NCBI GenBank assembly: GCA_012184525.1
Contig: WOFQ01000033.1
Location: 1 to 64,000, forward strand
From: Xenoacremonium recifei
Taxonomy: Eukaryota > Ascomycota > Sordariomycetes > Hypocreales > Nectriaceae
DNA length: 64,000 bases
Direction of reading: 5' to 3'
The notes below the pieces were generated by a model that saw nothing but the letters and a program-made list of their open reading frames with translations, made no database searches and was not told the DNA's origin. The stretch's first letter is position 1. Every line of letters starts with the position of its first letter. A program made the position numbers and the translations under genes. Shown piece by piece: positions 36,401-47,238 of this stretch.

Positions 36401-37042
36401 AGACCGCCGCTGATAGGGATATAGCTTGGATAAAAGACCTGATACGTTGCTTTCGAGTAGATCAAACATGACGTTTCGTGTATGTGCTTCAAACGCCAGG
36501 TCCGTGTTAGGCGTCGGAGAAGGGATGTTGTTGAAGAGCCAGAGCAGGGAGACATTCTGTTCGTCGGGGATGAAGTCTGCAGACTCGCACAGAACGGGGC
36601 TGGCGGATTGCCGAGACGTGGTATTTCCATTCCAGGCTTCGTTTGAATAGTCCAAGCCGTTGAGGATGCGTTGCCGGACGAGCTTGAATTTGGGGGGATC
36701 ACGGTTTACTTGACGACGTGAGAGGTCATCCGGAAGGAAATAGACACGAATGGTGCCGAACTGAGAGCCATCTGGGTGTGCCTTGAACTCCAACTTGATC
36801 CATTTCGACATGAACAATGGTTTCCACCCCTTCAGTGGGTGTGAATTGAATAGAGCTTCTTGAACGCATGGGTGGAGCCAATACTTGGGCAAGTTGTTGC
36901 GAGGAAGGTCGCCCTCATCCACGATGAAAGAGTTCCAGTTTTTGAGCCCTTCCGAAGACCAGATCTCTTGTGAAAGGTCGGTTTCTTCTCTCGAAATGAC
37001 CACTGACCCAACAGGGATATGGATCTTCCGTCCGGGTGCCAT
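33471..37042 (-). CDS. SNF2-family DNA-dependent ATPase/helicase-like protein
   Basis: The ATG at 37042 opens exon 34158-37042, joined by a 53-nt intron to 33471-34104. This gives 1172 aa as read, or 1156 aa if a further 48-nt intron (34250-34297) is removed. SNF2 motifs in order: 'GGILAEEMGAGKTI' (Walker A, about 273-277), 'LVIVPNNLVAQW' (Ia), 'CIVDEGHKLG' (DEGH box, 469-472), 'RWIVTGTPSHGLFG' (III), 'KIIIFYENDNVAWYL' (IV), 'DLSQAAFGLDIREASRVYF' (V) and 'QAIGRVRRISQQ' (VI). No RING or HIRAN domain is obvious, so a Rad5/Rad16 identity is not supported. The tail has a basic run (RPARRVRF) and an acidic end. It is likely a nuclear chromatin or DNA-translocating ATPase found in fungi; its substrate is unknown. 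Confidence 0.9.
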
Positions 37043-37461
37043 GGTTGGATTTGTGATATTTGCTTGTGATGATCAGAGATGAGACTCAATGGAGGACAGC
37101 TAATGTCGAAAATAAGGTTGCATCGTTCCGAAAACCCAAAGATGGCAGCAATAGAATTTCAAACTTTTCTAAAGGACATTTCTGAGAATGACGTCGGGCT
37201 TGCGGTGCAAGTGGGTGAAATTTCGGTTGAAGCCGTGCTGGTGGGATGGAATGATGTGAATAGAAAGAGTTCGGGGATGAGGCGAGGTCTGCCTGTCAGA
37301 GATATATCGATGGGGCATGTGCGTTTAGGGGTGCGCACTGTTCTGACCGGCCCATTTGGAAGCCTTATACAGTGTTACTAGCACCCACCTCACTTGCTCT
37401 GACAAATATAGTTTCTGAGTCGCTGCACCGGCAGTAATAATAAAAAATTTGTTTTATTCTG
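37043..37461. other. Promoter region of the SNF2-family gene
   Basis: This 419-nt spacer lies between two minus-strand genes. A plus-strand frame of 100 codons (37079-37381) has no recognisable features and overlaps the likely promoter, so it is not called. Confidence 0.45.
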
Positions 37462-39062
37462 CTAAGAAACGGAATTTGAGACCCAACGTGCTAGTAAGCC
37501 AACGGACCACTCCTTGAAGGCCCTTTCCTTGAAGGGCAGAACGCTATTAGAATACCTGAGCTCCTCTTCAGCGGCCTCAATAGCTCCCATTGGCAGAGCA
37601 ATATCCTGAACATCTGAGTTGAGCGACTCAATCATCTTATTGCCTTCCTCGGTATCGATTTGCCGATACAGCACCTTCAGAGCTGTTTTGCAGCCCGGAG
37701 CTGCGGATGAGGAATAAGTAACGCTTGGGTTCAAAACCCACAGGTGAAGCATCTCAGATGAGTCATCCCTGGACGACCAAGTGGCAGACGACGGTGATAC
37801 TATCTGATGCGGCGCTATTATGGATTTAGATGATCCGGATCTCGAGATCGTTGCCACTAACGTGGCCGAGAGACACTCAGAGCTGCTTGGAGGAGCACTT
37901 GGAGACGTAGTCTGGCAAAGAACCTGCCACTTGAACAGCGTGACTGACGCTGCTAGTACGTTGAAGAGCCCAACTTCTACTGAGCACCCACGACAGTAAA
38001 TATGAAGAAACTTTTGGTGCTCTGATTTATCGTCGAGGGCCCGATTGCTAGTATCAGAGCCTGCGTTACATGTCGTCGTGGAGTACTACACAGTGTAAGC
38101 GCTGGCTCAAATAATGGGAACATATCACGTCGGATTCTTCCATTTTGCATGTGCGTCTCTTAAATCTCCTTGCCTCCATGACTGGGGAAGTTCGGATGAA
38201 AGAGAGAGGCTGCGTCTTCAGTGGAGCTGAGAGAACCCATTCTCGAAAGAAGGGTTTCAATCAGCCCACTGCTCACATTGTGAGAACGACATACACATTT
38301 CTCTTGGGGGTTTGTATCGATGGCCAAGTCACTGAGTGGCTTTCTAGTCCGAACAGGCCATCTTCTTTTTCCCCCGGGCGAAAGTGGTTGAGAATGATCA
38401 TGAGGAAAACAAGAGGGAGGCATAAGCATGGGCGGGCTTACCACGAGGCTCGCGCAATCCGATTCTGAGAAAAGAAAAGAGGTGAGGTCCACAAAGCCGA
38501 CTCCAGGCTGGGCAACAATGGCATTGTTGGCACCGTAACCCTTGCTTGCCAGGGTGTCCGAGTCCTGGCGATTGTGATCATGAGGTTTGTGGCAATGCCA
38601 GAACTCCATCATCTCTGCCCAGTTCTCGCTTGGGAGGTCTTTCCAGACGCGAATGACACCATTGGAAACAATAACCTGCGAGCAATTCCGACAGGATATA
38701 GGCGATTCCGCAATGATGTCTACAGCGGTCCAGGGGATCGCTTGATTCTCTGGGGGGGCATAGGTAGGTATAGCCTCAGCTAGCGCCACTGGGAGCCTCC
38801 AAGAAAACTCCGGCGAGTCTTGAATCGGCAACGGAAGGGCTGCAACTGGACCGTTCACCTCAATCCGGGCGGGCAGTTCGAGGTCTTCTTGCTGCCCATC
38901 GTGAGAGACACGGAGACGGCGTCCGTGGTCGAATACCTCGGATTTGGTTGACGGGTTTGGCGACGACGGTAAAGAGACTCCGACAGAGACTCTCCGGATG
39001 TTGGCCAGGAGCTCGGCATATATCAAGATGCCAGAGGCGGCCTCCATCGGTGATGGGCGCAA
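37462..39062 (-). CDS. UBE3D-like E3 ubiquitin ligase (E2-binding HECT-like family)
   Basis: Exons 38442-39062 and 37462-38085 join in phase 0 across a 356-nt intron (GTAAGC...GTGTAG), giving 414 aa. The family signature is visible. It comprises 'CRNC' at 124-127, 'DLPSENWAEMMEFWHCHKP' near 142-160, 'GYGANN' and 'PGVGFVDLTSFLF'. After the intron come a second Cys pair ('YCRGC'), 'VTLFKWQVL' and the C-terminal 'HLWVLNPSVTYSSS' block. In animals UBE3D binds the E2 UBE2C and ubiquitinates cyclin B-type substrates; the fungal role is not established. The intron is long for this genome and could hide one more small exon. The first exon reads on without a stop to 38160, so an unspliced 300-aa product is possible. 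Confidence 0.85.
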
Positions 39063-39342
39063 GAAGGGCTGGACGGACTCCTAGTTGGCTGTGTGTTGAC
39101 AGGATGAAGCAAGGATTGAGATGCTCGCTCGCCCCAGGCTGCAGCTGAAGTTCGATTGGTCCGTGCGCCACAAGGCGTCGACCCGCCCACCCGCCAAAAT
39201 TTAGTGCCCGAATCCCCCAACGAACGGACTTTACAGTGGGACGTCATCGTGACCCTCAAAGCCCGGCCTGGCCTCACCACAGTGGCGCTCACCTGTTTTG
39301 CTTCTCCAAAACCTCTTCATTGCCTCTCAAGCTGCTGTCAAA

Positions 39343-40680
39343 ATGTCGAGCCTCCTATCGCTAGTCCCTGGAGTGGGAAAACTAGTTGGTTCCCGGTATA
39401 AGACACAGTCCATTGATGTCCCTCCTGTCGAGGTTCACCACGTTGAGACGAATCCGGATCGCCGAGCTCGATGTCTGAAGCATCTGCTGAAAGCCAATCA
39501 CGTCAACTATTCCATCATCTATCATCATCTTCAATATGACAATCACAACCCTCATATCTTGAGCTCGGCTTATCTTTTAGGTGCGAATGAGAGCCAGCTT
39601 CGTGAAATCTATGAGAAGCAGATTGTCGAGCTGGAGCCTTGGGAGCCGTCACCAGCCGAGATTGGTGAGGATGACTGGGAAGACTACCTCGGCGACAGGA
39701 GGTATCAGCGAGCTTTTGTGGATTACTTCGAAGATCAGCTCGTCATGCAATTCGCCTACAAGTGGAAGGATGAGATGCAGCATTTCCTGTTTTCTGGTGA
39801 ACAGCCCTTATACCACGGTCTCATCGGTGGTCGTATGTACACCTTACTCCTACTCTCTTCTCATACTGACTTTTCGGCTCGCAGTTGGGCATCCCCTCAT
39901 CCACCTAGGCTATGCCTACGAGATGGATTGCAAGGAGGTCGCCATTGAAGCTCTGGCCCTGTCTTGTGTTCAGTACAACTTTATGCACAAGTATCTCGAC
40001 GACAAGTCTTACACCAGGCACCCTCCTTTCACCTCAGGCTCACCTCTGGAGCTCCTCATTAAGATGGCCAAGGACGAAAGGTTCGACAAGCTACCAAAGC
40101 ACCCGGGTTGGGGTGATCTTGAGGACATATTTGACAAGCACGAAGATCTCATCATGGAGTATTGGAATGCATGGGAATTCGACGATCCCTTGAAGCAATT
40201 TGAGTTATCCCAGCAAGCAGCAGTGGCGTTGCTGGTCGATACGGTTCGGCCTGGAACCGACGCCTACAACTTCTTGATCGTCCACCTCTTGACCACAAGC
40301 CACGCCGTTAGGATCCTTTTGCCTATTTTCCCGGTCCGACACCACATTCCTCTCGTCCGCGAGTGGTGGCTTCTCGTTCTCTCTATCTTCATCCTAAAGG
40401 GTCGCCCACAACCCGACGCCGCAAACGCGAAGTGTGACCTCCAAGGCAAGACCTGGAAGTACGTGGAAGACAAAGCGTTGAACTCTCACTGGTCTGGAGA
40501 TGCTCATTTTGTGAAAGGTAAGCTCACGGAACAAGGGTACACTTTCTCTGGTTTGGTAGCTAACGACTACTAGCGGTTCGCGCCATGAGAGAAGCTTCGA
40601 GGACGTGGGGAGACGATGAGGAACGCTACTTGAGTTCGGCTGTTACTTTTGTCGACAACTTCAGCGGCTGGTCGTTTTGA
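39343..40680 (+). CDS. Questin oxidase-like (AflY-type) protein
   Basis: Exons 39343-39832, 39885-40517 and 40574-40680 give 409 aa, the normal family length. The start is an ATG in good context (CAAAATGTC). The family pattern is visible. The N-terminus has 'HHVETNPDRRARCLKHLLK' and a His pair in 'IIYHHLQYDNHNPH'. Mid-protein 'LGHPLIHLGYAYEM' is created by splicing, and 'HLLTTSHAVRILLP' follows. Near the end is 'VRAMREASRTWGDD', reached only through the last intron, which removes an apparent stop at 40573. Members include AflY and GedK of polyketide pathways, which carry out Baeyer-Villiger-type oxidations, but many fungi also have stand-alone copies. No polyketide synthase or tailoring gene is nearby, so the substrate cannot be inferred. 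Confidence 0.9.
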
Positions 40681-41116
40681 AGATGAGAATGTCGTATGTA
40701 AAGGCAAAGTATGGAAATGGCATGACTTATGAAAGGAATTGTAGGAATTTCAAAGTTAGGAAAACGCGATGCGAATACCGAAGGCAACCTTTCTGGATGT
40801 AAACCTACAGAAAATATGTATTAAATAACTGGAAATTTGAGGTTTTTAATGAATTGTTTGATATAGGAACTCATCACGAGCTGCGAAGTGCACAGTGATA
40901 ATTATACAGTGTTCGATATGATCACACAGTGATTTGGCGCTGACCTCCACTGCGACGTCAACCTAAGGTGCCTCTCTTAGCGGCGTGAACGACACTGCAG
41001 CTCCGACTACTCTGCCCTTTCATCAGCATCCTCGATTGCGACACCATCCCTCCTCTAGACAGGTGCATACTCAGAGCACATGACATGACAGCCCTGCCAA
41101 TGCTCCAGCTGCGTTG
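40681..41116. other. Spacer upstream of RAD17
   Basis: It contains the 3' UTR of the questin-oxidase-like gene (A/T-rich, to about 40930) and the promoter of the RAD17 gene. No coding signal is present. Confidence 0.5.
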
Positions 41117-43708
41117 ATGGCCCCGCCCGCGAAGCGCCGCCGGCGGAATGTCGCCGACGCTTCAGACGATGAAGACGAACCGCCCCGAGCGAACACGCTG
41201 ACCAACTTCCTCCTTTCCTCGCCAAGCTCGCCCGCGAAGGCTCGAGTCGCGACAGCGTCGCCAAGCCCATCGAAAGGGAGAGGCACTTCCAGCAGATCGA
41301 ACGGAACGACCCGCGTGACTCGACGATCGCAGCCGGTTCATAAGAATGGAACAAGCTCCAGCCCCAAGAAGTCGAAGGACGCTGGGAAGGCGGAGGAGAA
41401 GGGCAAGACGGCCGATTTGATGACGCTGTTCTCGAAGCAAGCCCAGCGAGCGATAAAGCCAACGGCAGCCACCTCAGACCGACGAGCCAACCCGCTGGAC
41501 GACATCATTAGTGATCCCATATCAGAGGAGGATGAGATCTCCGAGCTCAAGGCCAGCTCCTCGAGCCTAGTTGGCCAGCACGCGAGAAAGAGGCTACGGA
41601 CTGCTGGCACACAACTCTCAGCTTCCAATTCACCCAGTGCTAGCCAGAAGTTCCTCAAGCCTCCCAAATTGTTCAGCCCAAACATCTCCAACGACGATTC
41701 ACGGCCGTGGTCAGAGAGGTTTGGACCGCAGAACCTGGAGGAGCTGGCAGTGCATAAGAAGAAGGTCTCGGACGTGAGGAGATGGATAGACGAGGTTATG
41801 TCGGGGCGTCTGCGACAGCGCGTACTCGTCCTCAAGGGTGCGGCTGGGTCGGGCAAGACGACGACGGTGCGGTTGCTGGCGGATGACATGGGATGCGAGC
41901 TTCTCGAATGGCGAAATCCCACGGGGAGCTCTGCATTGGGCTTCGTGTCGCAATCTGCGCAATTCGAAGAGTTTCTAGGACGCGGAGGGAAGTTCGGGGC
42001 TTTAGACACAGACGGTCCGCTTGCTGCGTCGCAAGGCGCCTCACAAGGCCCGTCTGCTGACCACACGAAGCGACTTATTCTTGTGGAAGAGTTCCCGAAC
42101 ACGTTCTCGCGGACATCCTCGACGCTGTCCTCTTTTAGGAGGACGATACTCCAGTATCTCGCTGCAAACACACCATCACGCCCAATGTTCTCCCAGCAGG
42201 CGAAGAAAGAACCAATAACGCCAATCATCCTTGTCATTTCGGAGACGTTGTTGACTACTACGTCTGCGTCAGCAGATAGCTTCACCGCGCATCGATTGCT
42301 TGGCCCCGAGATCCTCCGCCATCCAGGGGTCGGGCTCATTGAGTTCAACGTCATTGCGCCTTCGTTGATCGCAAAGGCTCTCGAACTCATCGTCCTCAAA
42401 GAGGCACGAAAGTCGGGGAGGAAGAGGACTCCTGGCCCGTTGGTTCTCAAGCGTCTGGGCGAAATTGGCGACATTCGCAGCGCCATCTCGTCCCTCGAGT
42501 TCCTCTGTCTCAAGGGCGACCAGAACGCGGATTGGGGCGCCAAGGTGGCGTTTACGAAACAGAAGAAGGCAGTGAAGGACGGCATTATGCTCACGCAAGG
42601 CGAGCAGGACAGTTTGGAGCTGATTTCACAAAGAGAAGCAAGTCTAGGCATCTTCCATGCCGTTGGCAAGGTCGTCTACAACAAGCGTGATGATGCGCCG
42701 CCGGCAGACGACACCATCGAGCGTCTACCTGGATACATATCGCAGCACGCACGACCAAAACGCTCACAGGTCTCAGTCGACTCTCTCATCGACGAGACTG
42801 GCACAGACACGCACACCTTCATCTCAGCGCTCCACGAGAACTTCCTCCCCTCATGCGAGAGCAGCGACCCCATGGACCTCTCCACGCCCATGGACTACCT
42901 CAGCGAATGCATCGAGTACCTCTCAGCAAGCGACCTGCTCTGTCCCTCGCGCGACATCTTCTTCGGCGGCCGCGGAGGTTTTGCGCCAGGTCGCGACTCC
43001 GGCAGCCATCTCCTGCGCCAGGACGAGATGACCTTCCAGGTCGCAGTGCGCGGCCTGCTCTTCGCGCTGCCCAACCCCGTCAAGCGCAAGGCGTCGACCA
43101 TGGGCAAGGGCGCTGCCGACGCCTTCAAGATGTTCTACCCCACGAGCCTGAAGCTGTGGCGCGCCAAAGAGGAGATCGAGGGCCTTGTGGACGTCTGGTC
43201 TTCCCGCCTTCTCCAGGGTGAAGGCGAAGGCTCGCGACCTCTCACCGACGGCGCAACGGCCTTCCGCCGCCCGCAGCCAACCACCTCCGACGCCTCCTCC
43301 TCCTGGATGCAGCGCAAGCAACAACCGCGCGCCACCCCCGCCGAGCCCTCCCCCGAGCCTCAACCACTGCTCTCCCTCGGCAGCGCCGCCCGCCGCGAGC
43401 TCCTCCTTGAACGCCTGCCCTACATGCTACACATCTCGCGCGCCCGCCGGGCTTCAACCTTCCGCCTCCGCGATCTCGAGAAGGTCGTCTCGTTCAAGGG
43501 CGTCGGCATGCCCACCGACGACAGCGACGACGCGTCCGGCGCCGAGGAGAACGCCGGCGGCCCGGGCGAGACGTGGGCCACGGACCGCCCGTCGGAGGAG
43601 TCGAGCCCGCGGAAGCGGAGGACGGGAATCAAGGCGAACGGGGGCGGGGGCGTGTCAGGAATGCTCGCGCAGAAGTTGGTGCTGAGTGACGATGATATTG
43701 AAGATTGA
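41117..43708 (+). CDS. rad17: DNA-damage checkpoint clamp loader RAD17 (yeast Rad24)
   Basis: A single exon encodes 863 aa. The ATG at 41117 was chosen over an upstream in-frame TTG. The disordered N-terminus has basic runs ('PPAKRRRRN') and a short 'TLTNFLLSS' motif near residue 27 that resembles but does not match a PIP box. The AAA+ core follows: 'WSERFGPQNLEELAVHKKKV' at about 198-217, Walker A 'GAAGSGKTTT' (241-250), Walker B-like 'LILVEEFPN' (320-328) and sensor-like 'ILVISETL'. Lid and collar helices follow ('RLGEIGDIRSAISSLEFLC'). Rad17 with Rfc2-5 loads the 9-1-1 clamp at damaged DNA to activate ATR/Mec1. The C-terminal 150 residues are Ser/Pro-rich and acidic, a likely target of checkpoint phosphorylation (inference). 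Confidence 0.95.
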   Translation: MAPPAKRRRRNVADASDDEDEPPRANTLTNFLLSSPSSPAKARVATASPSPSKGRGTSSRSNGTTRVTRRSQPVHKNGTSSSPKKSKDAGKAEEKGKTADLMTLFSKQAQRAIKPTAATSDRRANPLDDIISDPISEEDEISELKASSSSLVGQHARKRLRTAGTQLSASNSPSASQKFLKPPKLFSPNISNDDSRPWSERFGPQNLEELAVHKKKVSDVRRWIDEVMSGRLRQRVLVLKGAAGSGKTTTVRLLADDMGCELLEWRNPTGSSALGFVSQSAQFEEFLGRGGKFGALDTDGPLAASQGASQGPSADHTKRLILVEEFPNTFSRTSSTLSSFRRTILQYLAANTPSRPMFSQQAKKEPITPIILVISETLLTTTSASADSFTAHRLLGPEILRHPGVGLIEFNVIAPSLIAKALELIVLKEARKSGRKRTPGPLVLKRLGEIGDIRSAISSLEFLCLKGDQNADWGAKVAFTKQKKAVKDGIMLTQGEQDSLELISQREASLGIFHAVGKVVYNKRDDAPPADDTIERLPGYISQHARPKRSQVSVDSLIDETGTDTHTFISALHENFLPSCESSDPMDLSTPMDYLSECIEYLSASDLLCPSRDIFFGGRGGFAPGRDSGSHLLRQDEMTFQVAVRGLLFALPNPVKRKASTMGKGAADAFKMFYPTSLKLWRAKEEIEGLVDVWSSRLLQGEGEGSRPLTDGATAFRRPQPTTSDASSSWMQRKQQPRATPAEPSPEPQPLLSLGSAARRELLLERLPYMLHISRARRASTFRLRDLEKVVSFKGVGMPTDDSDDASGAEENAGGPGETWATDRPSEESSPRKRRTGIKANGGGGVSGMLAQKLVLSDDDIED

Positions 43709-44141
43709 GGGAGTGAATTACTGTGGGTGATATGCAACGGCGTTTGGAGGACAGGGACAGGATCGTGTACAGTACATGGCAGTACAGATTTACATTTTGC
43801 TTGGCGAGGGGGTTGGACTTGGGCCTGGCTCAGACCATAAAAGGGGGCAACACAGGAGGAAAGGTTTCAGGAGCATCATGTGTGTAAATTTCTTGCTTTT
43901 CAATCTCGCACAACAAGGTAGAGGACCAAAATGGGAATGGAGACAGCCTACAGGGGCATTATGAGTTATCATCATCACGTTGAGGTGAGCGTTCTCGGCG
44001 CAGCGTTAAAGTCTATCATATATACAAAATCGCAACGGCGGTTGCAATTACATTTTCATCGGATTCCCATCGTCCCGTCGTGGTATTCTTTCCTTGGTCC
44101 CAAATTTTGTTTTCCCCCTCATTCCGCTTGAAATCCCCGGT
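43709..44141. other. Convergent spacer between RAD17 and ATIC
   Basis: This 433-nt stretch holds both 3' UTRs. The sequence turns A/T-rich compared with the flanking exons and has no coding signal. Confidence 0.5.
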
Positions 44142-46046
44142 TTAGTGGTGGAAGAGACGGATGTTCTGCTCCACAAAGGTGATGCCCAGCTTCTCGGCAG
44201 TCTCGAAGACGGCGCCGTCGTTCTGGCTGCCCCCAGGAGCGGCAACGTACTTGACACCTGAGCGGGCCACTCGGAAGACGTTGTCAATGAAGGGGAACTG
44301 GCAAGCGGTTAGTAATTGGGTTTGAGTCGTAAAAGAAAGGCAAAGACTTACAAATGCGTCGCTGGAAACGCAGACGTTCTTGAGCTGCTTCATCCAAGCC
44401 TCACGCTCCTCAGCAGTGAAGGCAGGGGGCACCTCCTCGAAGACGGCCTCGAAAGCCTCACGCTCGGGGCCGTCCTTGGGGAGCTCGCCGCTGACGAGCA
44501 GGTCAATGGCGTTGCTCTTGTCCGGGCGCTTAGTGCCCTTCTTCCACTTGATGCCCAACACACGCTCGTGGAAGCGCATCCAGTAGTTGTCGGCCTTGTC
44601 GCCGGCCAGACGAGTGCAGTGAATTCGGGACTGCTGACCGGCGCCGAGGCCGATAACCTGGCCATTAACAGCATAGCAGACCGAGTTGCTCTGGGTGTAC
44701 TTAAGGGTGATGGTGGCGATGGTGAGATCGCGAGCAGCGTGCTCAGGGAGTGCACCCGCGTCCTTAGGGGTGATGATGGTGTTGAAGGATTTGGGAGAGA
44801 TCTCGACATCGTTGCGGTGCTGTTGCAGGTTGATGCCGTAGACGGTCCGGGTTTCGGTAGGGGGAGCATTGTACTCAGGGTCGATCTCCAGGACGAGATA
44901 ACGGCCGCCCTTCTTCTTCTTGAGGATCTCAAGAGCAGCAGGCTCATATCCAGGAGCAATGACACCATCAGAGACCTCCTTGGAGATGATGCTAGCAGTG
45001 GGAACATCAACAACATCGCTCAGAGCAATGAAGTCACCGAAGCTGCTCATGCGGTCGGCACCCCGAGCTCGGGCGTAGGCCTGGGCAAGGCCAGACGACT
45101 CAATGCCGGGGATGTCGCTGACGAAGCAAACCTTGCGCTCCTCCTCGGTGAGGGGAAGACCGATGGCAGCACCAGCAGGAGAGACGTGCTTGAAGCTGGC
45201 GGCGGCAGGGAGGCCAAGAGCCTTCTTCAGCTCCTTGACGAGAGGCCAGGCGTTGAGGGCGTCGAGGAGGTTGATGTAGCCGGGAGCGCCACAGAGAACC
45301 TTGAAGGGGAGCTTGCCCTCGGTCATGAAGGCAGCGGCGGGCTTCTGGTGGGGGTTGGCGCCATATCGGAGAGCGACATACTGGTCGCCATTGCCAGCGT
45401 ACTCCTTGCGGAAGAACTGAGAGATGGCGGCATCGTAATCGGCCGTGTGCTCGAAGGCCTTGAGGGCGTAGCGGTTGCGGCTGGCTTCTGAGATGCCGCC
45501 CTTCTCGAGCTCGCTCAGGAAACCGGCGTAATCGTTGGGGTCGCTCAGAATGGTGACGCGCTTGTGGTTCTTCGCAGCCGCACGGATAAGGGTAACGCCA
45601 CCAATGTCAATCTCCTCAACGGCCTCGGGGATGCTGACATTGACCTTGGCGACAGTGTCCTTGAAGGGGTACAGGTTGCAAATGACGTAGTCGACCTTGT
45701 TGATGTTCTGCTCGGCGAGGTCCTTCTCATCGGAAGCGAGGTCACGGGCAAGGATACCGGCGTGGACGGCGGGGTGAAGCGTCTTGACGCGGCCGGCCAG
45801 CATCTCCGGGGCCTTGGTGATGGCGGAGACGTCCCTGTAAAAGGCAGAGGGTTCAGCATTGGACGTCTACGGCACAGACAGGGAGCTTGGGACATACTCG
45901 ACAGGGAAGCCCGACTCGCGGATCATCTTGGAGGTACCACCCGAAGCGAGGATGCGAACGCCTTGCTGGACGAGGCCCTTAGCCAGGTCCAGCAGGCCGG
46001 TCTTGTCGTAGACCGAGACGATGGCGATCTTCTGCTGGGAGGACAT
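44142..46046 (-). CDS. ADE17: Bifunctional AICAR transformylase/IMP cyclohydrolase (ATIC)
   Basis: Exons 45898-46046, 44352-45834 and 44142-44297 give 595 aa, matching the usual length of about 590. The enzyme performs the last two steps of de novo purine synthesis: AICAR plus 10-formyl-THF to FAICAR, then ring closure to IMP. The N-terminal MGS-like cyclohydrolase domain begins 'KIAIVSVYDKTGLLDLAKGL' and includes 'SGGTSKMIRESG' and 'GRVKTLHPAVHAGIL'. The transformylase domain contains 'RYGANPHQKPAA', 'ASFKHVSPAGAAIG' with the catalytic Lys-His pair, and 'IGLGAGQQSRIHCTRLAG'. Introns of 63 and 54 nt have standard signals; the first splits a Glu codon. It is a cytosolic housekeeping enzyme. 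Confidence 0.97.
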
Positions 46047-46606
46047 TGTGAAGGAGAGGTGATTCTGGAGATGGAAGAACGAAGGAGAGGAACGGACGAA
46101 AAGTGTGACCTCGAGCCGGCGAGAAGGAGAAGGACGGCAAAAAAAAGTTTGGCGGGGTAGGTCTCTGTCGTCTGGTGGGGGAAGGAACGAGGGACGGCGC
46201 ACTCACGGGAGGGGGCGGGGCCAGTGACGGGATCAGCCTTACAGGGGAGTGACGTGCTGGTCTGAGCTCCAGGTTGATGTGTAGGGAGTGCTGTGTAAAA
46301 GGTTTTATATCGTGATTCACTGCCTTCTGTTGTATGACATAATATCAATTAGTTAGTCCTTATGCAAGGCTATTTTCATTTTCTACTCGCTTCATAGGTC
46401 TGCGTGACCTGGGTTTAATTTCAGCTGGAGGGTCGGGGAACATCGGAAAACGCAACACTACCAAAAGTTAGGGTGCACACGACACAACAATTTGAGACCT
46501 CAAAGCCGAGCCATGTAATATAGATGAAAATCTCAGAAAAGTATGAAACAAAAAATATGACAAAAAAAATATGAATTAATAAGGGTCTCAAAAAGGAAAA
46601 AAGTAT
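46047..46606. other. Upstream region of ATIC
   Basis: The first 150 nt are C/T-rich on the minus strand, a probable leader. The rest is A/T-rich, including oligo-A runs near 46560, and separates ATIC from the tRNA gene. Nothing else is seen. A T-rich run on the minus strand just past the tRNA 3' end (plus-strand A runs at about 46590-46602) could serve as the Pol III terminator. Confidence 0.45.
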
Positions 46607-46704
46607 TGATGAGACTGGGACTTGAACCCAGAAGGATTGCTCCATCAGGAATTGCCGTTAAGGTGACCTTAACCTGACGCCATAACCAACTCGGCCATCT
46701 CACC
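46607..46704 (-). tRNA. tRNA-Leu (anticodon AAG) with a 16-nt intron
   Basis: The minus strand folds as a class II tRNA. The acceptor stem GGTGAGA pairs with TCTCATC, with discriminator A. The D arm is GCC/GGC. The anticodon stem TCAGG/CCTGA carries loop TT-AAG-G...T. A long variable arm (TGGAGCAATCC) and T arm CTGGG-TTCAAGT-CCCAG follow. The intron at 46666-46651 lies after position 37, and its CCTT pairs with the anticodon region AAGG, as is usual for eukaryotic pre-tRNA. The anticodon occupies 46670-46668. It decodes CUU, and CUC by wobble after A34-to-inosine change. It lies between ATIC and the GDSL esterase gene. Confidence 0.95.
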
Positions 46705-47238
46705 AGAGGCAGATGCTATGGGTCAAGCTAATGATTACTATCAGCCTCAGGCAGCACCAATCGTCCGAAGATCCATGTCTTTTGATCCTCTCCACGATTG
46801 ACTTCCTACTTTTATCTCATTGAATTAGTATCTCTTGTGTTTATATTCCTCAACGAATCGTGTTGTGGTAAGCCTGGTGCCTCCCCACCCTGGTTGCCAT
46901 GAATAGGTAGCTGATGTGATTCATAGATACAGTAAGAGTTCTCTTAAATGACAGCAGGCATCATATGCAATCAACCGAGTCAAGCAAGAACCCTCAGGCA
47001 CTGACCAACTGATTTCACAACCTCAACAAAGCACTTCACTTTGTGTGTTCCCCAACTTGCTCTCCAGGCACCTCAGCCCAAAGCTCCGCGAAAAGTGCCC
47101 ATCCAGTCAGCAAACGTGGCTGATCGCACTCCCAACAACAGCTCAAGCCACAACCGGACAACCAACCCCTCGCATGTGCCTCATCCACGCTCCCGCCCTC
47201 CTCGCCATCTCATCAACACCACGGCCCATTCCTCAACC
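46705..47238. other. Spacer upstream of the GDSL esterase gene
   Basis: It holds the 5' flank of the tRNA gene and the promoter and leader of the esterase gene. The final 200 nt are C/A-rich (ACCACAACCGG, CCTCATCCACG), typical of a fungal leader. No coding signal is seen upstream of the ATG at 47239. Confidence 0.45.

Noticed and set aside
37079..37381. 100-codon plus-strand frame beside the SNF2 gene start
   Set aside because: It occupies the probable promoter of the SNF2 gene and has no family resemblance or conserved features.
15764..40680. Secondary-metabolite cluster formed by the Zn-cluster pair and the questin-oxidase-like gene
   Set aside because: They are 19 kb apart, separated by unrelated genes, and no polyketide or peptide synthase, P450 or transporter of such a cluster is present.
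41338..42669. 443-codon open frame on the minus strand opposite RAD17
   Set aside because: It lies wholly antisense to a secure RAD17 exon, has no domain and reads as a Ser/Arg-rich shadow of GC-rich codons.
44316..45491. 391-codon plus-strand frame opposite ATIC
   Set aside because: It is antisense to the transformylase exon. Its Gly/Leu/Val-rich composition is the mirror of biased codon use, and it has no start context or splice support.
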